64,000 nt of DNA from Enterovibrio coralii (lineage in GTDB: Bacteria > Pseudomonadota > Gammaproteobacteria > Enterobacterales > Vibrionaceae): contig NZ_LNTY01000006.1 in NCBI RefSeq assembly GCF_001559595.1, positions 310,001 through 374,000 on the forward strand. The letters run 5' to 3'. Under the pieces are notes generated by a model. It was not told the origin of the DNA and searched no databases. It worked only from the letters and a program-made list of their open reading frames with translations. Positions 1-9,014 of this stretch are shown piece by piece. Position 1 is the first letter of the stretch; each line of letters opens with the position of its first letter. The translations under genes and the position numbers were made by a program.

Positions 1-1358
1 GAAATGTTCTACAACAAAATCCTTCTGGGGATGGATTTTTGGAATGGCTGTTTTTTCTGTGGTTCTGCGGCAGTGATACGACGTGTTGCCTTGGAAGAAG
101 TTGGCGGCATTTCAACCAAGACCATCACCGAAGATGCAGATACAGCAATCAATATTCATGCTAAGGGCTGGGACAGTGCTTACTTAAACCGTGCCATGGT
201 GGCAGGCTGTCGCCAGATACCTTCGGGGCGTATGTCACGCAACGCTCTCGTTGGTCTCAAGGGATGATCCAAATCTTTCTGTTGAACAATCCATTGCTTA
301 AGCGTGGGCTGTCAATGGCACAACGAGTGTGCTATTTGAACTCAACCTTGTACTGGTTTTTCCCTATTTTCCGCACGGTCTTTTTACTTTCGCCGTTGCT
401 TTACTTGCTTCTCGATTTACAGATATTTGTTGGGAATGCTACGGATTTTCTGATTTTTGTCGTGCCACACCTAGTGATAAGCGTGATGATCACCCAGCGC
501 CTGTTTGGTAAAACCCGGCGGGCGTTTTTCTCTGAGCTTTATGAAACCGCGTTATCTATCTACCTCTGTTTGCCAGCACTGTCGGTGCTATTGCACCCGA
601 AAAAGCCCAACTTTATCGTGACGCCGAAAGGCGAAACAACGAGGAAAGTGTGCTTTTCAAAACTCACTCCGTTTATGGCGTTTATTTTCGGGCTGGTGGT
701 GCTTGCAGAAGCGTGGGGTATTTATCGTTACGTACAGTTCCCGACAGAGCAGAGCCAGTTAATTCTGGTGATCATTTTTAACACCTTCAATTTGATGCTC
801 ATAGTGCTGTGCCTAGGTGCGATGCTCGAAAAGCAACAGCGCAGAAGCGAACCAAGGCTTTTGATGAACGAAAAAGCGGTCATCAAGCTGGATGACAAGA
901 GTATCAATGCAACCCTCAACGACATTTCGTTAAAAGGAGCGCGCTTAACCTTGAAAGAGTCTGAGCACGTTGTCCATCGAGGAGACATCGTCGATGTAGC
1001 CTACTTTACCGAAAAAGGACGAAGCGCAAAAAGCAAGAAGCCTCTGTATCAAATGGTGCATTTGAACATGCGCGTCGTCGCGGTGAAAAACGGTCACCAA
1101 GGCGTTCAGGTTTGTTGCTTATTGGAAAGCCATATGGCTGAAGACATGCAAATTCAGTATGCAAAAGCATATGGGCAAAGTAGCCGATGGAAAGAGCGCC
1201 GCCGTTATGAAGAAAGCTTAAATCAGGACGTATTTTCTTCTGTGCTTGGTTTGTTCTCACTGGCTTGCCAGAACTTAACACGGGTACTGACCACATCTGT
1301 TAAGCAAAAAATGCAGACAACCAACTATCAGGCTAAAAGGGAGTTTCAGAATGAATAA
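1..1358 (+). CDS. bcsA: Cellulose synthase catalytic subunit BcsA, 3' part, frameshifted
   Basis: This is the C-terminal part of the inner-membrane glycosyltransferase that polymerises UDP-glucose into beta-1,4-glucan and moves it across the membrane. The window opens inside the GT2 domain: TITEDADTA carries the TED motif. The frame is lost near 206/207; adding one base restores GLSPDTFGAYVTQRSRWSQG, which contains the Q..RW product-binding motif. The reading then continues in the frame that ends at 1358, through hydrophobic segments to a PilZ domain with RSEPR (RxxxR, about nt 843-860) and NDISLKG (D/NxSxxG, about nt 918-938), the c-di-GMP binding signature. It overlaps bcsB by 8 bases. The conserved protein on both sides points to a missing base rather than real decay. 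The start lies outside the window. Confidence 0.93.
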
Positions 1359-3327
1359 GTTCGCAACGATATTGCTGTTCTTTTTGTCCACTTATGCAGT
1401 GGCAGAAAAAACCGCAAAAGTGCCTCTAGCCTATGCGACAGACTCCCAAAACGACATCGTTTTGCGAGGGCAAAGTCAGACTGTTACTGTTCCGATATTC
1501 ATTCTGGATGGGCAAGAAGTGGAGAGTGTTCGTTTGTCACTCTCTATATACAACAACAATGCCATTGATAAGTCGGTACTCTGGATTGCGGCGGGCAATA
1601 GAACCTTAGCTAACGTGGAAATAAAACAGCGAAACCAACATCAAATGGTTGAAATGACCATACCGTCTGAGTTGCTTCCACGAATCGAACCGAGTTTGGA
1701 CTTGCGGATTCAGCATCTTTCCAATGATCCGAATCTGGTCATTGATACCACCACGTTGAGCACCACCATCAGTGCGCAGCATTCCTCCTATACCCTCAAC
1801 TATATCGACAATGGACAAACGCGTGCGCAAACCCTTTCTTCATTCGATGAAATGGTTCGAAGTGGGCAACACCATGATGCGCCCGTTCACATTGTTTCTG
1901 TTTTGAAGGCTGAACCTGATGCGACGCTGGGTATTGCCGCGTCTTTGGTGCAGGGCTGGACATTGAAAAGCGGGTCTAAGGAGTATCACTATGACTACCA
2001 GATGAACGTTAACGCAAATGCATCCTTGGAAGGGCCAACCATCGTGTTCGGTACTCGTGATGACCTATTGGCGACAGGTTGGATAGGGGAACCTGGCTAC
2101 CAAGATATCTCTGGGCCATACCTTGCGACAGTAGGTGAGGGCTCTCGTTGGGTACTTCTGCTTTCTGGCGTCAGTGAAAGGGATGTGAAGCGCGCGACCA
2201 AGGTGTTCACCAACAACGTGAGACGACTGCCTGATCGTGCATCTTGGGTCGTCAATGACGACGATGATGTCGTTGATCGTTCGCTGAAAAGCAACTCTAC
2301 CTACTTGCTTTCTGAGTTCACAAGCCAAACTGATCTGACAGACTCACCGCTGGAGCTTGATTTGATCATGCCAAGCAACATCATCTTTAGCAGTGAAGAC
2401 AATGCGAAGATTAATTTATTGCTTACGCATTCTCGTGTCGCACCAGGTGCGGGTTCGATGATATTGCGTGTCAATGGTGAGTATGCGAATAGCTTACCTC
2501 TGCGCTCAAGTTACTGGCGAGATACGCAACACTACCGTCTCAATATTCCGATGCGAGACTTTAAACCGGGCATAAATAAAGTGTCGGTCGAGATATATGG
2601 CCCCGTTGATATTCAAAATCAACAGCGTCGTTTTGCGGTTTACATGTCAGATAAGTCAAACCTGAGGTTGAGTGAATGGGTGAAGTTTATTCCAACCGAA
2701 GATCACGACGTCTCTCCGCTTGATTTCTATGCCATTTCCGATGACTGCGGAAAGCAAGCTCAATTGACAGTAGATCCCGCTGACAAGGCACAGCTTGAAA
2801 ACTTATGGCGTTTAATTAGCCACGTCTCGCATTCGACAAAGAAAGCAATGCCAGGCTTATTGGTGACGACAGATAAGCAGCAAAAAAGGCCGTTTCACGT
2901 GTTGTTTGGCGAGGATGTGCCTAAAACACCATTTTTTGATGAGGTAAGGCAAGACTCAAGATGGGCGGTAATGAGACAGCAGCTATTTTCGTTTGTGGCA
3001 GCCAGTGAGATAGATGACATCACGTCTGATGCTGTACCGAATACCGCTGGGGATATGGCCTATGTGAAGCATACCAATGATCGAGGTTGGTACAGAATTC
3101 ACATGTTAGATTCGACGGAAGACGAGTTTGCAAGCTTTTTGCGTAATGAACATGTCAAACCGCCAAGCGGTGTGCTGAGTGAGCGAGAGTTCTCGAGCAA
3201 TTCTTCTCAATTTCTAAAAGCCGCATTCATTGGTTACCCTGCCGCGTTGGCTGCCATTGCGCTCATTCTTATTTGGTGGATTTCAGGTTTCGTCACCCGA
3301 TATTTGGAGGCGCGCCTGTGGAGATAA
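1351..3327 (+). CDS. bcsB: Cellulose synthase regulatory/periplasmic subunit BcsB
   Basis: BcsB is the periplasmic partner of BcsA, anchored by one C-terminal helix, and guides the nascent glucan across the periplasm. The 658-residue product has an N-terminal signal peptide (cleavage probably near YAVAEK), a long beta-rich periplasmic region typical of the family, and a C-terminal hydrophobic helix around IGYPAALAAIALILIWWIS followed by basic residues. It is somewhat shorter than the 750-residue enterobacterial proteins. The ATG at 1351 follows GGGAG and overlaps the bcsA stop, so translation is likely coupled. Family assignment rests on the position between BcsA and BcsZ and on overall architecture. 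Confidence 0.9.
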   Translation: MNKFATILLFFLSTYAVAEKTAKVPLAYATDSQNDIVLRGQSQTVTVPIFILDGQEVESVRLSLSIYNNNAIDKSVLWIAAGNRTLANVEIKQRNQHQMVEMTIPSELLPRIEPSLDLRIQHLSNDPNLVIDTTTLSTTISAQHSSYTLNYIDNGQTRAQTLSSFDEMVRSGQHHDAPVHIVSVLKAEPDATLGIAASLVQGWTLKSGSKEYHYDYQMNVNANASLEGPTIVFGTRDDLLATGWIGEPGYQDISGPYLATVGEGSRWVLLLSGVSERDVKRATKVFTNNVRRLPDRASWVVNDDDDVVDRSLKSNSTYLLSEFTSQTDLTDSPLELDLIMPSNIIFSSEDNAKINLLLTHSRVAPGAGSMILRVNGEYANSLPLRSSYWRDTQHYRLNIPMRDFKPGINKVSVEIYGPVDIQNQQRRFAVYMSDKSNLRLSEWVKFIPTEDHDVSPLDFYAISDDCGKQAQLTVDPADKAQLENLWRLISHVSHSTKKAMPGLLVTTDKQQKRPFHVLFGEDVPKTPFFDEVRQDSRWAVMRQQLFSFVAASEIDDITSDAVPNTAGDMAYVKHTNDRGWYRIHMLDSTEDEFASFLRNEHVKPPSGVLSEREFSSNSSQFLKAAFIGYPAALAAIALILIWWISGFVTRYLEARLWR

Positions 3328-4334
3328 AGTTTCTTTCATCGTCTTTGCTCCTAGCGATAACGGCTTTTCCTCTGTTTGCTAATGCACAATGCGAACCCAA
3401 GCATTGGATGTGGCATACCTATAAGAAAAGCTTCGTCACGGATGAAGGGCGAGTGGTCGATACCGCGAATAAGCGCATTTCACACAGTGAAGGGCAAGGC
3501 TATGGGATGTTGCTGGCTGTTCATTACGATGATAAAGCAACGTTCAACAAGTTATGGGTCTGGACTCAAAACAATCTTCAGCGCGATGTCGATGAACTGT
3601 TTTCGTGGAAGTGGCAGCCTTCAACACCTCATGTCCCAGATAAAAACAACGCGAGTGACGGCGACATTCTTGTTGCGTGGGCATTGATGCGGGCGGAGAA
3701 GCAATGGCGGAATGAGGGATATGGGCGGAGTGCGCGAAACATCATTCGAACACTTCAACGCTCACACATCCAACGTCTTGGTGGTGAAACCATCCTCTTG
3801 CCCGGTGCACATGGTTTTACGTTTAAAGAGAGGACGGTTGTGAATCCAGGATACTGGGTTTACCCCGCCTTTGACGCATTTTCACAATACGACAAATCCT
3901 GGGAGAGGCTGTCAAACAGTGGGTTGTCCATTCTCGATAAAAACCTTTATGGCGACGCGAAGCTAACGCCAGATTGGTTGGAATATTCCCGTGAGAAGTG
4001 GCAGCCAGCAGATAGTTTTGCACCGCAGTTTAGTTATTCGAATTATCGAATTCCTCTCTACATGGTATGGGGGGAAAAGCAGCATCCCCTTAATCGTAAT
4101 TACCAAAATTGGCTGGGGAGAGACAACGTTGCGTGGGTGGATGTGATCAGCGGTCAGAAAGCCACCTACCAACCACCGCCCGGTGCCAATGCAATTGCTC
4201 AATTGGTAGAACTGGCTGATGGAACCCGTTCAATGAAACAGGGGATATCCGTTTCGCCTGACGGAAAAGATTATTACTCAGATAGTTTAGTGCTTCTTTC
4301 ACACATGGCTTTCACAGAGAGGGTCTGCAAATGA
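3318..4334 (+). CDS. bcsZ: Periplasmic endo-1,4-beta-glucanase BcsZ (GH8)
   Basis: BcsZ is the family 8 cellulase that accompanies bacterial cellulose synthases and trims or untangles glucan in the periplasm. I choose GTG at 3318 because TTGGAGG lies at 3304-3310 and the protein then begins with a clean signal peptide (hydrophobic LSSSLLLAITAFPLFANA). An upstream ATG at 3273 has no comparable site. EGQGYGM carries the GH8 catalytic acid Glu, and the ASDGDILVAWAL segment carries the conserved Asp region. The start overlaps the bcsB stop by 10 bases, and the stop overlaps the next ATG as ATGA, so the four genes form a tightly coupled operon. Confidence 0.92.
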   Translation: MEIKFLSSSLLLAITAFPLFANAQCEPKHWMWHTYKKSFVTDEGRVVDTANKRISHSEGQGYGMLLAVHYDDKATFNKLWVWTQNNLQRDVDELFSWKWQPSTPHVPDKNNASDGDILVAWALMRAEKQWRNEGYGRSARNIIRTLQRSHIQRLGGETILLPGAHGFTFKERTVVNPGYWVYPAFDAFSQYDKSWERLSNSGLSILDKNLYGDAKLTPDWLEYSREKWQPADSFAPQFSYSNYRIPLYMVWGEKQHPLNRNYQNWLGRDNVAWVDVISGQKATYQPPPGANAIAQLVELADGTRSMKQGISVSPDGKDYYSDSLVLLSHMAFTERVCK

Positions 4335-5788
4335 AAACTACCTCACTCGTTGCTTTATTTATTCCGTTTGTGGTGAACGCTACGGATCACCATGAAGTAA
4401 ACCTTTTTGATGAGCGTATTGTCGTTGAAGTCAAAACAGACACATCACATGCATTTGATGAAACGCCAATTTGGCAAACTCTCGAAGCCAAGGGGTGGGA
4501 GGATGCAAAACAGGCTGCTCAAGGTAATCAGGTGTCAGAAAAACTCGCCGAAGAACTAGCGTTTCGGGAAAGCTTGGAAAAGCTGAAAAACGCAATGAAA
4601 AGGCGTCGCTACAATGAAGCGGACACTTTCCTCGCTGGCAATGAATCTTGGGTCACGTGTGAGCGTATCCAGTGGTTGTGGCTTGACCTTCAACGAGAAG
4701 TCGTCACTGGCTATGGAGACAACGCAAAGCGCAAATTTCAGTATGCGTTAGATAACTGTCAGGGGCACGAGAAAAGTACGACGGCAAAAGTATTTGGATG
4801 GGCCGGTTCGGGAGCGGGCAAAGACATCATTTCCCGTTATCGTCAATCTGCGGGCTTTGATGAAACTGTGGCAAAAGGTATGGAGCATGATTTGATGCTG
4901 TCAACCTTATCCAAGAACACCGTGACTAGCAGCGAGTTGCAAGGCATGGAACCCAGTGTAAAAGCGAGAAAAGATGGGAATGCTGCCGAAGTCATTGGCT
5001 GGAAATATATTGAAGGCGACGATGCGCCTTCTGCACTTGATTGGTTTGATCGCGCAATACGTTGGTCAGGGCCAACGCAAAAAAGGGTGGAAGGGAAGCT
5101 GCTTAGCCTGCAAAAAATGGGCGAGATCGTGCGTTTAAAAGAAGAACACCAGACATGGGTAAAAAAGTATCCCAACTTATCAGATCTAGAGTTTGTCGCA
5201 GAGCCTGAGAGTGCGCTTAACTGTGAGGGAACAGCACGTGACTGTTTAGTTTCCCTATTAGAAAAGAAAGAAATGACAGGCAGCGATTATGCGCTCCAAG
5301 GTTGGAAACTTTATGAGATAGAGCGACCAATGTCTGCTTCCATCGCTTTTGAGCGTGCGCTGGCGAAGATGGATGCCTCTGATCCTGATAGAGATCTGAC
5401 GCAGTACGGTTATGTCATGTCGCTCCAACAGCTCGGGTTTGAGGATAAGGCCACCGCATTAGCGATGGAGATCGATGATGATGAAACACGTATTGAGCTA
5501 GACAGGCAGTTGGCGATGAAGCGTGTTTATACGGCGTTTAATGCCAAACACTATGAGACGACATTGTCACATATTCAAGCCTACGAAATGGCGTATGGGA
5601 AAGATGTAAAGCTGATTGAAGTAAAGGCTTGGTCTTTGTACAACAGCCAGAAGAAAATTGAGGCTATGAAAGAGTACGCCAAACTGACAGCAGCTTTTCC
5701 TCACAATGAGGAATATCAGGAATCCTATATGATCATAAAATGTGGTGTGACGACCAAAGATCCAAAGTGTAAAAAGTACAACTCCTAA
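4331..5788 (+). CDS. TPR-repeat protein in the BcsC position, no beta-barrel domain
   Basis: This 485-residue protein is exported: it starts with a short signal peptide (MKTTSLVALFIPFVVNA). It is mostly helical with TPR-like repeats, for example around GWKYIEGDDAPSALDWFDRA and LQGWKLYEIERPMSASIAFE. In most cellulose operons this slot holds BcsC, about 1100 residues, with periplasmic TPRs plus a C-terminal outer-membrane porin. Here the protein ends at 5788 after the TPR-like part, and I see no amphipathic beta-barrel segment. The ATG overlaps the bcsZ stop by 4 bases. It is either a reduced BcsC-like scaffold working with a porin encoded elsewhere, or a distinct accessory protein. I do not assign a gene name. 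Confidence 0.8.
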   Translation: MKTTSLVALFIPFVVNATDHHEVNLFDERIVVEVKTDTSHAFDETPIWQTLEAKGWEDAKQAAQGNQVSEKLAEELAFRESLEKLKNAMKRRRYNEADTFLAGNESWVTCERIQWLWLDLQREVVTGYGDNAKRKFQYALDNCQGHEKSTTAKVFGWAGSGAGKDIISRYRQSAGFDETVAKGMEHDLMLSTLSKNTVTSSELQGMEPSVKARKDGNAAEVIGWKYIEGDDAPSALDWFDRAIRWSGPTQKRVEGKLLSLQKMGEIVRLKEEHQTWVKKYPNLSDLEFVAEPESALNCEGTARDCLVSLLEKKEMTGSDYALQGWKLYEIERPMSASIAFERALAKMDASDPDRDLTQYGYVMSLQQLGFEDKATALAMEIDDDETRIELDRQLAMKRVYTAFNAKHYETTLSHIQAYEMAYGKDVKLIEVKAWSLYNSQKKIEAMKEYAKLTAAFPHNEEYQESYMIIKCGVTTKDPKCKKYNS

Positions 5789-5796
5789 ACAACTGC

Positions 5797-5839
5797 TGGT
5801 TTTGCCGAAGCTTAAGTTTGTTCGCTCCGGCAAAAACCA
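5797..5839. repeat. Inverted repeat after the cellulose operon
   Basis: Arms TGGTTTTGCCGAAGC (5797-5811) and GCTCCGGCAAAAACCA (5824-5839) pair with one mismatch and one bulge around a 12-base loop. The T tracts lie on the wrong side for a standard intrinsic terminator on either strand, so its role is uncertain. Confidence 0.45.
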
Positions 5840-5921
5840 CTGGTTTCAACCTTGCCACCTGATAAACTCTTGCTACTGGTTACAATGAGTAAAGCCCATT
5901 TAGTTTGGGCTCAGGAAAATC

Positions 5922-6908
5922 ATGGCTGAAAAACTGACCAAAAAAGTCCCTACAAATATCATCACCGGATTCCTCGGTGTGGGTAAAACGACCGCAATTC
6001 TATCTTTGCTGAAGCAAAAGCCGGAAAACGAAAATTGGGCTGTGCTTGTTAACGAGTTTGGTGAAGTGGGCGTCGATGGTGCATTCCTGAGCGAGCAAGG
6101 CGCGCTGGTTAGAGAAGTGCCGGGTGGCTGCATGTGTTGTGTGGCGGGCCTACCAATGGCAATTGGTATTAATGCATTGCTTGCGCAAAACCCTGACAGA
6201 TTGTTGATTGAGCCAACGGGTCTTGGTCATCCCAAAGACATTATCGGTAAGTTGCTGTCCGAGCACTACGAAAACTACATTGATTTGAATGCCACAATCA
6301 CCCTTGTGGATCCGCGCAATTTTGCGGACGTTCGTTACACTGAGAACCAAAATTTCCAGGACCAGTTGGCTCTGGCAGATGTAGTGGTCGCGAACAAAGT
6401 CGACCTGAGTTCAGAGGCGGATATCGCAGCGTTTGAACACTATGTTGCCTCAAGTGAAATCCCGAAATTGGCACATGGCAAAGTCGAGCAAGGGCAATTG
6501 GATACCGCATGGTTGTCACTTGCTCGAATTGATCGTGATGCGCAATTTGCTCACCATCATTCCCATGACGGTGATGAAATGCCTCCGTTTGAGTTGGAGC
6601 CTGGTGAGAAATTTCGCCGCAAAGAGAACAAAGGTCAGGGATACGTAAGCTGTGGCTGGATATTTGAACCGAACACCGTATTCCCATTCGATGCGCTGTA
6701 TGGCTTGCTCGCCAACCTAAATGCAGAGCGTGTTAAAGCTGTGATGAAAACGGATGATGGCATGTTTGCTTTCAATGTCGTTAATCAAATGGTGACGGTG
6801 AACCCGATAACGTTGGACGGTGTTGAGTCCAAAGTCGAAGTGATCGACAAGTCTCCATTGCCATGGGATGAACTCGAAGACATTCTGCTATCGTTTATCG
6901 AAGAATAA
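5922..6908 (+). CDS. yeiR: YeiR-type zinc-binding GTPase (COG0523/CobW family)
   Basis: The product belongs to the CobW/COG0523 G3E GTPases, which move metals into client proteins. Visible motifs are the P-loop GFLGVGKTT, the metal-binding GGCMCC (CxCC) and the G4-like VANKVDL. A short His/Asp stretch (HHHSHDGDE) lies between the GTPase and C-terminal domains. Its 328 residues equal the length of E. coli YeiR, and the pattern (VLVNEFGEVG, LLIEPTGLGHPK, SCGWIFEPNTVF) matches YeiR better than YjiA. The ATG follows AGGA at 5913. A small hairpin, AGCCCA (5893-5898) with TGGGCT (5906-5911), sits just before that site. I see no clear Zur box. A terminator follows directly. Confidence 0.88.
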   Translation: MAEKLTKKVPTNIITGFLGVGKTTAILSLLKQKPENENWAVLVNEFGEVGVDGAFLSEQGALVREVPGGCMCCVAGLPMAIGINALLAQNPDRLLIEPTGLGHPKDIIGKLLSEHYENYIDLNATITLVDPRNFADVRYTENQNFQDQLALADVVVANKVDLSSEADIAAFEHYVASSEIPKLAHGKVEQGQLDTAWLSLARIDRDAQFAHHHSHDGDEMPPFELEPGEKFRRKENKGQGYVSCGWIFEPNTVFPFDALYGLLANLNAERVKAVMKTDDGMFAFNVVNQMVTVNPITLDGVESKVEVIDKSPLPWDELEDILLSFIEE

Positions 6909-6912
6909 AACT

Positions 6913-6939
6913 AAGCCCGGCACTGCGTCGGGCTTTTTA
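6913..6939 (+). terminator. Intrinsic terminator after yeiR
   Basis: AAGCCCG (6913-6919) pairs with CGGGCTT (6929-6935), followed by a T run. Confidence 0.85.
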
Positions 6940-6952
6940 TTGGGTGCGAGAG

Positions 6953-7354
6953 ATGAGAACAGACGTTGAAGAAAAACTAAACAGCTTTCCAACTCAAGTA
7001 CGAAATGCCTTGTTTTCTATCACTTCTGAAATTGAAAAGGTAGCTGAAAAAATAGGCAAGAATGTTGATACTTCTTTGAAGTGGGGACAACCTAGCTTTG
7101 TTGTAAAAGGTGGGACGGCGGTTCGCTTAGATTGGGATGCCGCGAACCCTGACTATGTCATCATTCTTTTTCACTGTCAGACACAACTGATTGAGACTTT
7201 TCGAGAGGTCATGCCAGAGGCCTTTATTTATAAAGGGAAAAGGGCGATCTGGCTTCCAATTAATCAGCCCGTTCCCAATGAATACCTCAACACATGTATT
7301 GAAGTGGCATTTACGTACAAATCTCGTAAGGGGCTATTTTTGCTAGGCTTATAG
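6953..7354 (+). CDS. DUF1801 family protein
   Basis: A small soluble protein of about 133 residues with the DUF1801 (YdhG-like) signature TSLKWGQPSFVVKGG followed by a beta-rich core and an aromatic/basic C-terminus. The biochemical function of the family is unsettled. I prefer ATG 6953; a GTG at 6944 in the same frame is possible but lies close to the yeiR terminator. It stands alone, with a 169-base gap to the next gene. The A+T content seems a little higher than its neighbours, which is weak evidence for horizontal acquisition. Confidence 0.75.
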   Translation: MRTDVEEKLNSFPTQVRNALFSITSEIEKVAEKIGKNVDTSLKWGQPSFVVKGGTAVRLDWDAANPDYVIILFHCQTQLIETFREVMPEAFIYKGKRAIWLPINQPVPNEYLNTCIEVAFTYKSRKGLFLLGL

Positions 7355-7523
7355 AGGTATTTCTGAAATGTTACAAGGTGTGTCTTGTATTCTGTGCATT
7401 GCTGCGTAAAAAGCGAAAGGTCAATTTTGTTGTTTGTCAGGATTGAATAACAATCTGGACAATAACTGACATTGATTATCTCGCCCGTTACGACACAAGG
7501 TGGGGTACTGAGTAACCACCAAT

Positions 7524-8018
7524 ATGCTTTCACGATTTATCTATGCCTACGGGAATACACTTTATATTCAGATGTGGTCTGATCGATTACGTGTATTTGA
7601 TGGGAAAACGGGGCGAGTGTTTGATGAGCGCCCGCAAATCGCGTGGAAGATCGGAGAGCAAAAAGAAAAACAGATCCTCGCTTATGGCAATGGTGCCGAA
7701 AAGTTTCGCAACGTGAATGCTGTTATCATCTCAAATCCCTTCAGTCATCCGCGAAGCCTCATTTCAGATTACAAAGCCATGCAGCCCTTGTTGCGTTACG
7801 CAATTTCTAAAGTGGTTAAGACTGGTCTGTGGATGCCGCGAGTACAAGTGATCTTGCATCCAATGGAAAAGGTCGAAGGAGGCGTGACGGAATTAGAAAA
7901 GAAGGCACTATGTGATATGGCGTATAACGCTGGGGTGAAAAGTGCCTTCGTCTATTGGGGTGACACGCTTGAAGAAACGCAGCTTCGTCGAGCTCAAGAC
8001 TCACTGAGCGAACTCTAG
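7524..8018 (+). CDS. MreB-like protein consisting of the N-terminal third only
   Basis: The 164 residues resemble the first actin subdomain of MreB: NPFSHPRSLISDYKAMQPLL corresponds to the region RPMKDGVIADF..., and PRVQVILHPMEKVEGGVTEL to PRVLVCVP...VE. The nucleotide-binding phosphate-1 loop (DLGTANT in MreB) is not conserved: the protein starts AYGNTLYIQMWSDRL. The phosphate-2 and adenosine parts are absent because the protein ends before them. It therefore cannot bind ATP as actins do. No other MreB piece follows in any frame, so this is a free-standing short protein rather than a frameshift fragment. No good ribosome binding site precedes the ATG; a hairpin GGTGG...CCACC lies just upstream. 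Confidence 0.72.
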   Translation: MLSRFIYAYGNTLYIQMWSDRLRVFDGKTGRVFDERPQIAWKIGEQKEKQILAYGNGAEKFRNVNAVIISNPFSHPRSLISDYKAMQPLLRYAISKVVKTGLWMPRVQVILHPMEKVEGGVTELEKKALCDMAYNAGVKSAFVYWGDTLEETQLRRAQDSLSEL

Positions 8019-8039
8019 TAACCCAACATGCGGTTGTAT

Positions 8040-8321
8040 TTACGCTGCGATGATATTGTTTCTCACCAAACCGCGTTTTACGTTAGTGCAAAGCTTGCCG
8101 AAACGTCTGATCTCATCAAACTGTGGCGTGATGCCGCGTGACATCGCCGACTCCCAGTAACTCAATTCTGAATCAACCAACTCAAGCAGTTTCTTAGGAC
8201 AGCCGATGCAGTTGTTGTCTGGGCCACAGACAAACGTATCTGGTTCGTATAGCGGTAATTCCTGTTTTACCTGCTCAATGATGAGCTTCATAGCATCCAT
8301 GCGAGAGGGTTTTAGTGCCAT
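8040..8321 (-). CDS. Small conserved hypothetical protein with a Cys cluster
   Basis: A 93-residue protein not recognised by name. It is helical and contains VCGPDNNCIGCPKKL, a C-x5-C-x2-C cluster that could bind a metal or an iron-sulphur centre. The ATG at 8321 is chosen over the in-frame TTG at 8336 because a purine-rich GCGAG precedes it. It converges on the MreB-like gene with 21 bases between stops. No operon partner is visible. Confidence 0.62.
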   Translation of the reverse strand: MALKPSRMDAMKLIIEQVKQELPLYEPDTFVCGPDNNCIGCPKKLLELVDSELSYWESAMSRGITPQFDEIRRFGKLCTNVKRGLVRNNIIAA

Positions 8322-8524
8322 TAGAGCATCTCGCAAAGCAAAGACTATTCAAGGGCGAGAATTCTAATGTGGCACGTGATTATTGTCGATAAGAATCATT
8401 GCTTACCATTAAGCTAAACCGCAAAGGCCATGCAGGGTTTTGATTCCGAGGCTGTCTGTTGATACGGTTGTTTTGCGGGTAACCCAAAGGCATCTGCTGC
8501 TTGTGCGGGAAAAAAGGAAGGACA

Positions 8525-8943
8525 ATGACGGAATCAAACAAACTAAAAGGACAATGCTTGTGTGGCGCAATTGCGTATGAAGTTGATGCGATAGAACCAG
8601 CGATGGGGCATTGCCATTGTTCCATGTGCCGAAAATTTCATGGCTCGGCATTCGCTACATTTGGCGAAGCAAAAGCAGAAAACTTCCGCTTCACAAAAGG
8701 TGAAGACAAGCTTCGTGTCTATGAAGCGGAAAACGGCACAAAGCGTACCTTCTGTGGCGAATGTGGCTCAAGCCTGCTTTTCGAACCGTCAAACAGTGAT
8801 GGCAGCCTTGTCGAATTTACCCTAGGCACGTTGGATACGCCGATAGAGCAAAAACCTGACGCCATATCTTTACGCGTTACAAAGCGAGTTGGTACGAAAT
8901 CAGTGATGCGTTGCCAACCCATCCAGAAGGGCGAGACAGTTAA
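8525..8943 (+). CDS. GFA family (glutathione-dependent formaldehyde-activating-like) protein, frameshifted
   Basis: Members of this family are small zinc proteins related to Gfa. GQCLCGAIAYEV and HCHCSMCRKFHGSAF give the zinc-binding Cys pairs, and CGECGSSL the second site. The ATG at 8525 has AAGGAAGGACA in front. As written the frame runs on to 9040 with an unrelated tail. Adding one base at the CC of 8862-8863 (probably CCC) restores the family's C-terminus, PDAHIFTRYKASWYEISDAL..., ending at TAA 8943, just before the terminator. That makes a protein of normal length, about 139 residues. The substrate is unknown, and the family is not restricted to formaldehyde metabolism. Confidence 0.85.
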
Positions 8944-8972
8944 TCAGGGCTACGTTGTAGAGCATCAAAAGA

Positions 8973-8995
8973 AAGGGCAGCGTAAAGCTGCCCTT
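8973..8995. terminator. Bidirectional terminator
   Basis: AAGGGCAGC (8973-8981) and GCTGCCCTT (8987-8995) form a perfect 9-bp stem with loop GTAAA between the convergent GFA and desaturase genes. The T stretch is better on the minus strand. Confidence 0.8.
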
Positions 8996-9014
8996 ATTCA
9001 TGTATGTTTTACAA

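Noticed and set aside
5797-5839. Inverted repeat read as an intrinsic terminator
   Set aside because: T residues precede and A residues follow the GC stem on both strands, the opposite of a terminator. Kept only as a repeat.
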